Part shown: in pieces, positions 25,037-34,356 of the stretch
Numbering within the stretch: position 1 is the stretch's first letter
How the letters are laid out: the number at the start of each line of letters is the position of its first letter
Source: UM-FILTER-47-13 sp964445195
Lineage (GTDB): Bacteria; Pseudomonadota; Alphaproteobacteria; Micavibrionales; Micavibrionaceae
Reading direction: 5' to 3'
NCBI GenBank assembly: GCA_964445195.1
Contig: CAYUKA010000001.1
Location: 176,656 to 240,655, forward strand
Length of the DNA stretch: 64,000 bases
Notes under the pieces: generated by a model
What the model saw: the letters and a program-made list of their open reading frames with translations, nothing else
What the model was told of the DNA's origin: nothing
Database searches by the model: none
Position numbers and translations under genes: made by a program

Positions 25037-26092
25037 TCAGAAGTCCATGCACTCACGCTGTTTCTCGTCGCTGATAACCAGGTTGTCATAGTCGAAACGA
25101 TAGGCGCCTGCGAGATTCAATTTCAACACGTTCACGATTTCAGGCATGACCGCTTTTACAGGCTGGACGAGATAAGGCAGCATGATTTCTTTCATTTTCT
25201 GGAAATCAGCCTGTGTCTCCGGCGTCACGCCCTGCCCGTTTATCAGCGGGAAGAGCCGCTCGATCTCCGCCGCCTCATTAGCGGCCATCCAGTCATCGGC
25301 GGCCGCTACCATCGGCCCGCGCATAATATCTTCATATATGCCCTGCAGGGCGCGCCGTTCAGATGCTGCGATATCCGATAACTTGTGTACCGGAATCGAC
25401 GTTAAAATCTCATAATATGCCTTATAGCCATCCCGCGTGCAGCTATAGGTGCGGTCATACATCAATATCCCCTGCCCGCCATCTTCGACCGACATAGTAA
25501 ACAGGTGCGGCAGCCTGTCGTCGGGCAGCTTACGCGCCGCCGTAAAGTGATCATCCTCCGCCGGCCTGACCGGGCAATCGGCTATCGGCTCGGCGCTCAG
25601 CTCCAGCTCGTCGGCATAAATGGTCAGCGGCCCGGCTTTCTGTTCGCCCAGAATCCCTGTCACTTCCCGGCCCATCATTTGCAGAGCCGCATCAATCGGC
25701 TGTGACAGGGCTGCCGAAATTTCCGTCATATCAACAAAAAAACCGTGCCGAACCTGTTCGACCGTATATTTTTCTGTCCAGACTCCCAACGGCGCCTCGT
25801 AGACCGGCCGCATCGTACGTTGATACATCGCTTTCAGCGCGGCCAGGTGCTCATCGGTCACGCCCTGTGTGTTCATCACCGGCACATGGCCGTGAACGTG
25901 ATAGGCCGCGCGATGACCGTCAGCCGTACAGTGATTAATTGTGTCATAGAAATAGACTTTCTGATCATCGCCGCGCGCAACATGCGGCAGGATGACATCA
26001 TCGGCTAATTCAGAATGACCGGCCTGCGCCGTGAAAAACGGCATCATGAAAAGCCCGCATAACAAAACCGGAAAAATGAGAAAACGGATCAT
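25037..26092 (-). CDS. Secreted protein with an internal duplication, unknown function
   Basis: A 351-residue protein with a signal peptide (cleavage after TAQA near residue 24). The mature part contains two related halves: each has a strand, then a cysteine motif (NHCTADGHRAAYHV near 53 and YSCTRDGYKAYYEI near 216), then a long helical region ending in a proline-aromatic turn. Further cysteines occur near 173 and at the C-terminus (RECMDF). The duplication suggests a two-lobed periplasmic or secreted protein. No catalytic motif is recognised. It converges with dxs, with 1 bp between the stops. Confidence 0.7.
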   Translation of the reverse strand: MIRFLIFPVLLCGLFMMPFFTAQAGHSELADDVILPHVARGDDQKVYFYDTINHCTADGHRAAYHVHGHVPVMNTQGVTDEHLAALKAMYQRTMRPVYEAPLGVWTEKYTVEQVRHGFFVDMTEISAALSQPIDAALQMMGREVTGILGEQKAGPLTIYADELELSAEPIADCPVRPAEDDHFTAARKLPDDRLPHLFTMSVEDGGQGILMYDRTYSCTRDGYKAYYEILTSIPVHKLSDIAASERRALQGIYEDIMRGPMVAAADDWMAANEAAEIERLFPLINGQGVTPETQADFQKMKEIMLPYLVQPVKAVMPEIVNVLKLNLAGAYRFDYDNLVISDEKQRECMDF

Positions 26093-26172
26093 GACACTCC
26101 CCGTGAACCAATCACTTGTTATTCTAACATACCATTGAAACGATTAAACAAACTATAATAAAGACCACCGGT

Positions 26173-27750
26173 TCAGGCGGTGAACAGGAACAGGACACTG
26201 CTGTTGAAAATATTGGCGGCGTTCAGGGCGCTGGTGGCCAGATCAAGCCGCGTTTGCGCCGCCAGCATGATCGCGCCCTCTTCGTTCATATCGGCCAGCA
26301 CCAGTTTGTCCGCCCCCTCTTCCAGCGTATTATTAAACGTCTCGGTGAAATTCAGGCGGTTTTGAAGAATGAGCAGGTCATTAACAAGACTGACGCCGAA
26401 ATTACGGACCGTCGCCAGCGCCGTGCGTACACTGACGAGAACGTCTTCCAGGTTTTCCGCATTGTTAAAGTCGTTGCGCACGATCTCCAGCCCCATTGCC
26501 GAGAAGTCGACTCCTGCCGTGACGAGAGAGCTTGTCCGCAGCTCATTAAAGAAGGTTTCCATTTCCCCGCCATTCAGCAAACTCTGACCGCGGAAAGTCG
26601 AGTCATTGACCAGCGCGTCAATCTCGGCCAGTACTTTTTCGAACTCGCGATGACGAAACTCGACGATCGTCTGGAAATTGAGTGATTGCGCGTGGCGCAA
26701 TATTTCGGCTTCATCCAGCGCCCGGTTATACAGGGCGACATCGCTGATCCGGCCGTCAAAGCGAAATGTGTTATTCGGGCTTGCGCCGTCATGCATGAAG
26801 CTGGAACCGTTCAACGAAGCAATACCAACACCGCCCGTATGTGAGGACAGGGCACGCGTCACCATTGCAGAGCCGACAAGCTGACCGTTCAGATAACCGG
26901 ACACCGTGCCACTACCGGGGAAGTCGAACACGATCGTGGCATGATAGGTTTCCCCGGCCTGGATCGGGGCCGTAATAGCAAATGGCCCGAAATCCCCCTG
27001 ATCACGGCTATTGAAGTAAATCAGCCCGTTATCGATATAGATATTCAGACTGTTGATATTGCCTCCCTCTTCCCACAAAACCTGCCGCCCGGCCGCGGCG
27101 CTGACGTCATCGGCATTAAAGACAAGTTCAACGGTTCGTAACGGCTGATTCCCGACATTAATCAGGCCGCTATTCGGGATCGTGATACGGCCGTTCGTGC
27201 CATTGAAATCGGCACTGGCCTCGCCGCCATTTTCGTACAGAGGCGGCGCCCCGAGCGTGACGCCGCCCCCATACGTGCCATTGATGGCGGCCCCCCCGGC
27301 CCCGAGATTAACCGCCGGCCCGCCCGTATCGTTCAGGCGCCAGTATCCGTCCGGGTTGCTGCTCAGGATCTGGGTGTTTAAGGGTGCCAGCGTTTCATCA
27401 ATCTCGAATTCGAAGATCGATGGATCTTCGATCCCCAAACTGTTCAGGCGCTGCGATTCTGTGGCAATCGCCTCAGCCTGCTCTAACAGTGATTCAAGCG
27501 CTTCAACCCCGTTCAGCGCCTGTTTTATAACGGAAATGCTACGTTCAATACCATCAACCAGCCGGGTGAGATCGGATGCACGGAAGGAGAGTCTTTGAGA
27601 TGTGAAGAAGTTGTCAGGAGAATCGAGAGGGCTGTTGACGTCTTTTCCAGTAGACAGGCGCAGTGACGTACGGTCCACGACCGACTGCGCGCCCTGGATA
27701 GCGAGCAAAGTCCGGCGGATCGCCGGATTTAATAATACGCCGTCTACCAT
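26173..27750 (-). CDS. Flagellin with an inserted LamG-like (concanavalin A-like) domain
   Basis: Residues 1-115 match the flagellin N-terminal D0/D1 helices of alphaproteobacteria (RLSTGKDVNSPLDSPDNFFT, then ASDLTRLVDGIERSISVIKQ). Residues about 360-525 match the C-terminal D1/D0 helices, with EEGADKLVLADMNEEGA and a hydrophobic end. Between them, about 130-358, lies a complete LamG_3-type jellyroll: PDGYWRLND, ASADFNGTNGRITIP, TYHATIVFD, SGYLNGQLVGSA and GRISDVALYNRALDEAEI. Flagellin hypervariable domains D2/D3 sit here and face outward, so the lectin fold would decorate the filament. No other flagellar structural gene is nearby. It has an AGGAAAT site before the ATG. Confidence 0.88.
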   Translation of the reverse strand: MVDGVLLNPAIRRTLLAIQGAQSVVDRTSLRLSTGKDVNSPLDSPDNFFTSQRLSFRASDLTRLVDGIERSISVIKQALNGVEALESLLEQAEAIATESQRLNSLGIEDPSIFEFEIDETLAPLNTQILSSNPDGYWRLNDTGGPAVNLGAGGAAINGTYGGGVTLGAPPLYENGGEASADFNGTNGRITIPNSGLINVGNQPLRTVELVFNADDVSAAAGRQVLWEEGGNINSLNIYIDNGLIYFNSRDQGDFGPFAITAPIQAGETYHATIVFDFPGSGTVSGYLNGQLVGSAMVTRALSSHTGGVGIASLNGSSFMHDGASPNNTFRFDGRISDVALYNRALDEAEILRHAQSLNFQTIVEFRHREFEKVLAEIDALVNDSTFRGQSLLNGGEMETFFNELRTSSLVTAGVDFSAMGLEIVRNDFNNAENLEDVLVSVRTALATVRNFGVSLVNDLLILQNRLNFTETFNNTLEEGADKLVLADMNEEGAIMLAAQTRLDLATSALNAANIFNSSVLFLFTA

Positions 27751-27921
27751 TACATTTCCTATGTTTTACAAGGGCATCCTGCCCCAATTCTCATTATACA
27801 GCTGTATATATTAAGAGAATATAAATATCATAGCGCTTTGCATCGCAGGACGCAAAGGCTGAACCAGAGTTATAAAATATAAAAAATTGCGCTAAAGCGC
27901 TGATGGATATAGTGTTTCTCT

Positions 27922-28671
27922 ATGACTCTACAGAAGCCGACAATTGTCCTGTTTGATATGGACGGCACCACAGTGCGCCACATAAATCCGTGGCTGCTTC
28001 ATGTTCTGGAGCGGCTGGATGATCTGTCTCACCGGCTCACGGCTTTCATCTCCTGGGTCTTCAACCGTAAGATCAGCCGCCCGATTCTGGTCGAAGTGCA
28101 TAAAGGCAAACGGAAAAAGCTGCTGGTCCATCGCGCTATGCACAAGATACGGCGCAAGGAAGTTGAGGAAATCGTCGAGCCATGCCCCGGCATTTATGAC
28201 ATCCTCGAGTTCCTGCACGCGCGCGGCGTGCCCATGGGCATCATCAGCAATGGGCTGGGCAAAGGATACGGCCATGACGTTCTGACCAAGTTCGACCTGG
28301 CCGACTATTTCAGCGTCACGTTGTTCCGCGAAGATATCACACGCGCCAAGCCTTATCCCGACCCATTACTGAAAGCGCTCGACATGATGCCGGATGCACT
28401 GACCAAAGACGATGTCGTTTGGTATATCGGCGATCGTCACAAAGATATCAAGGCCGCACTGGCAGCCGAATTTTACCTGCCCTGCGATATCCAGCCGATT
28501 GCCTATACGCTGAACGCCGCTGTCGCGGTGCTGGAGCATAATATCGGCCCGGACCATATCATCATGGGCTGGACAGACCTGTTGCCAAACCTGAAAGAGC
28601 TGTTCGCCGAGGAGTTAAAAGACGATACCAACACTATCGCGCTTGAATCGGCGCGTCAGCGAAAGCCTTAA
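27922..28671 (+). CDS. HAD superfamily phosphatase
   Basis: A 249-residue haloacid dehalogenase-type hydrolase. Motif I is DMDGTT near residue 12 (nucleophile Asp and acid/base Asp), motif II GIISNG near 108, motif III Lys in RAKPYPDPLL near 144, and motif IV YIGDRHKDIKAA near 170. The all-helical cap lies after motif I, as in phosphoglycolate phosphatase-like enzymes. It likely dephosphorylates a small metabolite. The 3' end overlaps the convergent sppA gene by 38 bp. Confidence 0.85.
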   Translation: MTLQKPTIVLFDMDGTTVRHINPWLLHVLERLDDLSHRLTAFISWVFNRKISRPILVEVHKGKRKKLLVHRAMHKIRRKEVEEIVEPCPGIYDILEFLHARGVPMGIISNGLGKGYGHDVLTKFDLADYFSVTLFREDITRAKPYPDPLLKALDMMPDALTKDDVVWYIGDRHKDIKAALAAEFYLPCDIQPIAYTLNAAVAVLEHNIGPDHIIMGWTDLLPNLKELFAEELKDDTNTIALESARQRKP

Positions 28672-30469
28672 GAGTCTCGGCGATCACGCCAAGTTCGGCA
28701 AACCAGTTGCCATGCGCCTGCACGAACCCGGCCAGCCTGACTTGTCCCTCAAGCAGCTCGAACACTTTTTCGATCGCGGTTTTCGGCCGCGGCAGGATCA
28801 CGACCTGTAAATCGTGGCGGCTTTCCACTCCCTCCTGTTGCGCTGCGTAATCAAGCGCGGCATCCAGTCCGCCCAGCGCATCGACCAGCCCGACATTCAA
28901 CGCCTGGTTCCCCGTCCAGACCCGGCCGCCGGCCAGCGCTTCGACCTGGGCCGCGCTAAGCCCCCGGCCTTCAGCAACCAGCGCCGTGAAATCATCATAA
29001 ACGCTATCCATCAGCGCATTCATCCGCGCGGCTTCAGACGGCGTGTACGGGCGGTTGAACGACCACAAGCCCGCATTATTGCCGATGGTCACCCGGTCCC
29101 AGTTTATACCAAGATTAGCCCACATTTGCTGCAGCGAGAATTTCCCGCCGGTGACGCCAATCGAACCGGTCATCGTGCCGGGCAAGGCGAAAATATAATC
29201 CGCATCGGCGGCAATCCAGTAACCACCCGAAGCCGCCGCGTTGCCCATCGAAACGATCACGCGCTTGCCCTTTTCCTTCAGCTTCAGTACACCGCGCCGG
29301 ATAGCTTCCGCCGCCGCCGGAGCACCACCCGGGCTGTCGATCCGCAGCACAACCGTATCAATGTCATCATCGTTGGACGCCCGCATCATATTTTCCACGA
29401 CCGTATTCGCCGCACCCAGATTGCCCGCTGCGCTGTCATCATGCTGTATGATTGAGCCAACAGTATAAATCAGCGCGACCTTGGGCTTATCCCCGGCCAT
29501 CAGCGGCGCTTCGCCGGCGGTTGCCTTATGATAACGGTTCACCGTCACAAACAAACGATCCCCATTATCAGGATCACCGGTAACCGTGCGCTTGATCTCC
29601 GCATTAAACTGGTCGTTAAAATCCAGCACATCAATCAGGCCGGCATCGCGCGCTTCCTCATCGGTCAGCAACCCCAGATCGATAGCCGCGCGGATTTCCA
29701 CCTCCGGCATATCACGCGACGCCGCAATATCGGCGATCATCACATCACCGATATCACCGACCACACCCTCCATCATCGCGCGGGTCGTGTCCGGCATCCC
29801 GGTTCGCGTCACGCTTTCGAAAAAGGTTTTATATTCCTTGCGGGCAAATATCTGCGGTTCGATCCCTAACTTGTCCATAGCCTCGCGCGCATAAGGTATT
29901 TCAGCGTTCAGGCCCGGCATAGAGAGAATGCCGACCGGCTGCAGCCAGATTTGTTCAAAGGCGCTGGCGAGATAATAATGCCCCAGCCCCTGATATTCAG
30001 ACGCATAGATATAGGCGAACTTGCCAGCTTCGCGAAACCTTGCGATCGCCGCGCGTAGTTCCTGAATGTGGGCCAGCGTCATACCGCCGCCGCGCAGGGT
30101 CATCACGAAGCCCCGGACGCGTTCGTCCTGCGCCCCGCGATCAAGCGCCGCCACAACGGTCCTGACTGTCAGGAACTTTTCCTGAAAGTCATAGGGACCG
30201 ACCGCGTTCTCATGCTCAATCAACGGCTGTTCGAGCGGCAGGTACAGCACAATCTGATCCGGCAGGCTCGGCGCCGAGACCTCGCGCATCGCCACCACCG
30301 ACAGGATCAGGCTCAACATCGCTGAAAACAGCACCAGCGCGCCGACCAGCATACAGGTGCGCTTAATCGCCGCCCATATGACGTAGCCAACACGCCACTT
30401 CTTTCGCGGCGGTTTCGGTCGCCTGGGCGGATTAAACAGGGAACGGCTACGGTAGGATCGTTTGGTCAT
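28634..30469 (-). CDS. sppA: Signal peptide peptidase SppA, 67-kDa type
   Basis: Inner membrane serine protease that degrades cleaved signal peptides on the periplasmic side. The 611-residue protein has a basic cytosolic tail, one membrane helix (about 35-62) and two tandem protease domains. The N-terminal repeat carries the catalytic Lys region (ARKEYKTFFESV near 205) and the C-terminal repeat the Ser in MGNAAASGGYWIAA near 415, matching the Ser/Lys dyad of E. coli SppA. PGTMTGSIGVTGGKF follows. The length fits the long form. Confidence 0.93.
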   Translation of the reverse strand: MTKRSYRSRSLFNPPRRPKPPRKKWRVGYVIWAAIKRTCMLVGALVLFSAMLSLILSVVAMREVSAPSLPDQIVLYLPLEQPLIEHENAVGPYDFQEKFLTVRTVVAALDRGAQDERVRGFVMTLRGGGMTLAHIQELRAAIARFREAGKFAYIYASEYQGLGHYYLASAFEQIWLQPVGILSMPGLNAEIPYAREAMDKLGIEPQIFARKEYKTFFESVTRTGMPDTTRAMMEGVVGDIGDVMIADIAASRDMPEVEIRAAIDLGLLTDEEARDAGLIDVLDFNDQFNAEIKRTVTGDPDNGDRLFVTVNRYHKATAGEAPLMAGDKPKVALIYTVGSIIQHDDSAAGNLGAANTVVENMMRASNDDDIDTVVLRIDSPGGAPAAAEAIRRGVLKLKEKGKRVIVSMGNAAASGGYWIAADADYIFALPGTMTGSIGVTGGKFSLQQMWANLGINWDRVTIGNNAGLWSFNRPYTPSEAARMNALMDSVYDDFTALVAEGRGLSAAQVEALAGGRVWTGNQALNVGLVDALGGLDAALDYAAQQEGVESRHDLQVVILPRPKTAIEKVFELLEGQVRLAGFVQAHGNWFAELGVIAETLKAFADAPIQAR

Positions 30470-30637
30470 GTTAGAAATTTATAGCGCCGCCGCAGCCTTG
30501 GCAAGGCGGGAAACAGGCTTTGCCTTCAACATTACTTTTAATTAATATAGGGGTAAGGATCGCGCCATGGTCCGTCCGCTATATCTTGTCCTGTTACACA
30601 GTCTCCCAACCACTTATTCTAAAGAGGAATGCCTATA

Positions 30638-31324
30638 ATGAAAAAGCACCTTTTAACAGCCGCTGCGATTTTCGCACTGGCCCACACCGTGCCCGGCGCA
30701 GCGCAGGCCGGTGGCCACCACAGCCATCATCACGGCTTTTACGGCTCTATTCACGGCGGCTATGTCGACGCCGACGATCACGAGTTTGACTTCAACCCGG
30801 CGACAGCCGTCGACACAGAGCTTGATGCCGGTTACGGCATTGGCGGCGCCATCGGCTATGATTTCGGCCCGGTCGCTGACGAGCATGTCGGCTTCCGTAT
30901 CGAAGGCGAAATCACCTATCGCGAAAACGATGTCGATACACACAATGTGCAAGCCCTTGGCGGTGCACAGCCGGCTTCAACCGGTGATGTCTCCGCACTG
31001 TCCTATATGGCTAACGGCTATGTCGATCTGCACACCGGTACTCGCCTGACGCCTTATCTGGGCGCCGGTATCGGTATGGCGACTGTCGACTTTAACGGCT
31101 ATGGCATCCAGGCCGTGCCCGACGTCCTTGATGATGACGAAACCGTCTTTGCGTACCAGGCCATTGTCGGCCTGTCAGTTGGCCTGACCGAGCGCGTGTC
31201 GCTGACCGGCGACTACCGCTATTTCGCCACTGATGATATTGAGATCAACACGGCAGCGAATAATGCGACCGAAACAGAATACGACTCGCACAACCTGATG
31301 GTTGGTCTGCGCGTCAAGTTTTAA
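30638..31324 (+). CDS. Outer membrane beta-barrel protein
   Basis: A protein of about 228 residues with a signal peptide (cleavage after AAQA near 23) and a histidine-rich N-terminus of the mature chain (GGHHSHHHGF). The remainder is alternating beta sequence with the OMP_b-brl pattern (GAAIGYDFGPV, YMANGYVDLHTGTRLTPYLGAGIGMA) and ends in VGLRVKF with the terminal Phe that BamA recognises. It resembles 8-stranded Omp25/opacity-type barrels. The His cluster could bind metal. The second ATG is chosen because GAGG lies at proper distance from it. Confidence 0.82.
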   Translation: MKKHLLTAAAIFALAHTVPGAAQAGGHHSHHHGFYGSIHGGYVDADDHEFDFNPATAVDTELDAGYGIGGAIGYDFGPVADEHVGFRIEGEITYRENDVDTHNVQALGGAQPASTGDVSALSYMANGYVDLHTGTRLTPYLGAGIGMATVDFNGYGIQAVPDVLDDDETVFAYQAIVGLSVGLTERVSLTGDYRYFATDDIEINTAANNATETEYDSHNLMVGLRVKF

Positions 31325-31366
31325 CGTTTGTCTCCTAAAACAAGCCCATAAAACAAACCCATGGCA

Positions 31367-31397
31367 CAGGCCGCTCTTCCGGGCGGCCTGTTCGTTT
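31367..31397 (+). terminator. Rho-independent terminator after the barrel gene
   Basis: CAGGCCGC at 31367-31374 and GCGGCCTG at 31383-31390 form a perfect 8-bp stem with an 8-base loop, followed by TTCGTTT. It lies 42 bases after the barrel stop codon. The rest of the 236-bp gap to the next gene shows nothing recognisable. Confidence 0.75.
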
Positions 31398-31560
31398 ACT
31401 GCTGCACAATCATTGCGAACCTGCAGAGCAAATGACGGTGTCATATTATGGTGAGAATGCTCTAAGGGCACTGCCCGTTATAACGCTGTCACTAATCATA
31501 AAGCCTTCGGCTTTTGCGGCCGCGAAAATATAGGCCATTATTTAGTGATACTGGCCGTGA

Positions 31561-31947
31561 CTACAGAGCAGGAAGCTCGAATATCTTCACGGTGGGCGGC
31601 GGATCCACACGGCCCGGCTTGTGCCCCTCATACTCGGCTTCATCAATTTCACTCATAATACCGTACTCTGGAGAGAGATAACTAATCTTCCAATAAGATT
31701 TGGAACCATTATCATCTGAATCCGAACAGGTAAAAAGCTCAGCAGTAGCTAAAGTAAGCACACGACTATAGGATGAGACTGTATCTAATCCATTGATTTC
31801 ACAAGCGTTTTCCCGTTCCAGAGCATCAACAACCGACGGAAATGATTGTGCCTCTACCTCCTGCGCTGCCAAAGCGGCAGGGATGGGTAGCGCCAGAGCG
31901 GCTATAAATACTCCAACGAGAGCGCTGCCTATTTTATCAACACTCAT
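31561..31947 (-). CDS. Small secreted protein, unknown function
   Basis: A 128-residue protein with a signal peptide (MSVDKIGSALVGVFIAALAL, cleavage after ALAA near 28) and an AGGAG site before ATG 31947. The mature part is acidic, with two cysteines (NACEING and LFTCSDS) that may form a disulfide. A frame extension to 31986 is less likely. Base composition is more AT-rich than the neighbours, like the next gene, which suggests a small accessory island. The family is not recognised. Confidence 0.65.
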   Translation of the reverse strand: MSVDKIGSALVGVFIAALALPIPAALAAQEVEAQSFPSVVDALERENACEINGLDTVSSYSRVLTLATAELFTCSDSDDNGSKSYWKISYLSPEYGIMSEIDEAEYEGHKPGRVDPPPTVKIFELPAL

Positions 31948-32095
31948 TGTAATCTCCTGTATAAAATGAATGATCAACTGGCGCACACACTACTATGTTT
32001 TTCATAAAAATAAAAACTTTATTTCACAAATAATGTTTCGGCACAATATGTCCTGACAGACACTGCGCTTTATGCCACAGCCAGTGATGAGCAAT

Positions 32096-32115
32096 CAGGC
32101 TCAGGACCTCTAAAT
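32096..32115. repeat. Solo end of the T element family
   Basis: The bases CAGGCTCAGGACCT followed by CTAAAT match the terminal inverted repeat of element T2 (AGGCTCAGGACCTATAAAT) with few changes. No second end is seen within 300 bases, so it looks like a decayed remnant immediately downstream of the gene ending at 32117. Confidence 0.35.
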
Positions 32116-32116
32116 C

Positions 32117-33160
32117 TTATGGGGCCGGAACCTGCCCCGGTGTAACAGGCGATGCCGCCTCTGGCTGGTCCTGAAAATTGCCATTTTCGTCGCACGGCAG
32201 ATAAGAGTAACCGCCATCATCAACGGATTCCTTTTTAAGAACAGATGTTCTCTCATGGTCAGTTTTTTCGCTTATAAAATCGCCGGGCTCAGCCACACAG
32301 TAATCATAGCCATGTCCGTAAGCCATTTGTTCCTTAACCGGTTTCAAACGAAAAGGAGCGGTCAGACCGCGCACATGACCTTTATCGTCGACGACTTCTT
32401 TAAAGACACCAAAATCTTCCGCACCATCTACATAACGTTCTTTTTGTTCAAGGTATGCGGCAGTCACTGATGGCCATTTTTCTATATCCAGCAGATCGTC
32501 CTGTGTCAGTTCATCAAACAGGGGCGCAGCATATTTGGGCACAACCAGCACCTGACCTTCCTGAGCCTCTCTTTCCTTATATTCGGTTCCCCAGCGATAC
32601 CTTAAAGCCGTTTTCACCTTTTGACCCGGCTCCAGATCAGCCATCAAATACATACTTTCTCTTCTGTAATAAAAACAGCCGGAGAAATCGACGCTCTCCA
32701 GATCAGCGTAAGGCACGTCAGGAGACCCCTGATACTCCAGAACTTCCATACGCCCTTTCTTTCCGGGCACAAAAATGCGCCCATCATCATGAAGATAAGC
32801 GCGCGTTTTCCATGGCAAACTATTGACATCTGAACTTATGCCGGCTTTTTCCAGCGCATCTGATAAAGTCTCATCCGGATTATAATCCGTTACCAACTCC
32901 AGATAAGTACCGCCATATTTAGTGCGTTTTTGATCGCTGTATTTAAGGTTTTCTACAAGTGCCTCAATAAAATCATAATATTGGTCGGCCGTAACAACCA
33001 AACCATCTTCTTGCCTTGCCTGGGCTTTGAAGTTTGTTGCCATTAACATGAGGTCTGAATCAATATTCCTGATTTCCTGATCAGGGATATCTCCTGCTCC
33101 GGGGAGGTGGTCTGCCCACCAGGTGGCAAAGGCATAAAGCGATTCTTCTGAAAAGGACAT
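32117..33160 (-). CDS. Large acidic cytosolic protein, unknown function
   Basis: A 347-residue acidic protein with a GAGG site 7 bases before ATG 33160. No signal peptide or membrane helix is present. Features include a helical N-terminal third, a Tyr/Asp-rich middle with DVPYADLESVDFSGCFYYRR near 150, and a Pro-rich C-terminal tail (EAASPVTPGQVPAP). It could be a secreted effector without classical signal, but that is only a guess. AT content is higher than in neighbouring housekeeping genes, suggesting later acquisition. Confidence 0.65.
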   Translation of the reverse strand: MSFSEESLYAFATWWADHLPGAGDIPDQEIRNIDSDLMLMATNFKAQARQEDGLVVTADQYYDFIEALVENLKYSDQKRTKYGGTYLELVTDYNPDETLSDALEKAGISSDVNSLPWKTRAYLHDDGRIFVPGKKGRMEVLEYQGSPDVPYADLESVDFSGCFYYRRESMYLMADLEPGQKVKTALRYRWGTEYKEREAQEGQVLVVPKYAAPLFDELTQDDLLDIEKWPSVTAAYLEQKERYVDGAEDFGVFKEVVDDKGHVRGLTAPFRLKPVKEQMAYGHGYDYCVAEPGDFISEKTDHERTSVLKKESVDDGGYSYLPCDENGNFQDQPEAASPVTPGQVPAP

Positions 33161-33239
33161 TTTCAAGCCTCACAGTTTCACAACATTATTTACCAGAAAA
33201 AGTAAATATTTATGAAAAAATACTACAAAAACTGTAAGA

Positions 33240-34325
33240 CTACAAACTCTGCGCCTTATGACGCAACCAGTGATCGGCGAGGACACAGGCAACCATCGCC
33301 TCGGCGACCGGTGCGCCGCGAATGCCGACACACGGATCATGCCGGCCTTTGGTGACAATCTCGGTTTCATTGCCATCCTTATCGACAGTCGCGCGCGGCG
33401 TCAGGATCGAGCTGGTCGGCTTGAAAGCCAGCCGCGCAACAATCTCCTGCCCCGTTGAAATCCCGCCGAGAATACCACCGGCGTGGTTGGACAGGAATTC
33501 CGGCGTGCCGTCATCACCGGTCCGGATTTCATCGGCATTGTCTTCGCCGCCCCATTCGACGCACTCAAAACCGCTGCCGATTTCCACGCCCTTGGCCGCG
33601 TTAATGCTCATCAGCGCCTTGGCCAGATCGGCGTCCAGCTTGTCATAGACCGGCGCCCCCAGTCCCGGCGGGATACCGCTCGCGACCACTTCGACCACCG
33701 CACCCGCGCTGCTGCCGGCTTTGCGGCGGGAATCGAGAAACTCTTCCCATACCGGCACAATTTCCGGGTCCGGCGCGAAAAACGGATTGTCATCAATAAT
33801 GTTCCAGTCCCAGTGATCGCGGTTAATTTTATGCGGTCCGATCTGCACCACCGCACTGCGGATCAGCGGCGCGCCCGTAAGCTGGCTTTCAAGGAGTTTA
33901 CGCGCCACCGCACCCGCCGCGACGCGCATGGCCGTTTCACGGGCGCTGCTGCGGCCGCCGCCCCGGTAATCGCGAATGCCGTATTTGGCCTGATAGGTAA
34001 AGTCGGCATGGCCGGGCCGGAACTTGTCCTTAATATCGCTATAGTCCTTGGAGCGCGCATCCTGATTATGAATAAGCAGCGCAATAGGCGTGCCGGTCGT
34101 TTGGCCTTCAAATACGCCAGAGAGAATTTCAACCTGGTCCGGTTCCCTGCGCTGTGTGGTGTGGCGCGAGCGCCCCGGCGCCCTGCGGTCGAGATAGGGC
34201 TGGATATCGGCTTCTGACAGCGGAATACGCGGCGGCACACCATCGACAACGCAACCAATCGCCGGGCCGTGACTCTCGCCCCAGCTTTGATATTGAAATA
34301 ATGTCCCGAACCGGTTGCCGCTCAT
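33240..34325 (-). CDS. aroC: Chorismate synthase
   Basis: Converts EPSP to chorismate at the end of the shikimate pathway, using reduced FMN. The 361-residue protein has all three family signatures: GESHGPAIGCVVDGVP near residue 16, the basic RAPGRSRHTTQRRE near 49, and the GRHDPCVGIRGAPVAEAMVA region near 325 with its active-site His and Arg. The N-terminal MSGNRFGTLFQYQSWG is typical. It lies downstream of fabI, as in many alphaproteobacteria, with a GIY-YIG cassette inserted between them. Confidence 0.97.
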   Translation of the reverse strand: MSGNRFGTLFQYQSWGESHGPAIGCVVDGVPPRIPLSEADIQPYLDRRAPGRSRHTTQRREPDQVEILSGVFEGQTTGTPIALLIHNQDARSKDYSDIKDKFRPGHADFTYQAKYGIRDYRGGGRSSARETAMRVAAGAVARKLLESQLTGAPLIRSAVVQIGPHKINRDHWDWNIIDDNPFFAPDPEIVPVWEEFLDSRRKAGSSAGAVVEVVASGIPPGLGAPVYDKLDADLAKALMSINAAKGVEIGSGFECVEWGGEDNADEIRTGDDGTPEFLSNHAGGILGGISTGQEIVARLAFKPTSSILTPRATVDKDGNETEIVTKGRHDPCVGIRGAPVAEAMVACVLADHWLRHKAQSL

Positions 34326-34356
34326 AGATACTCTACCATTGCTCTATCTTTATGCA

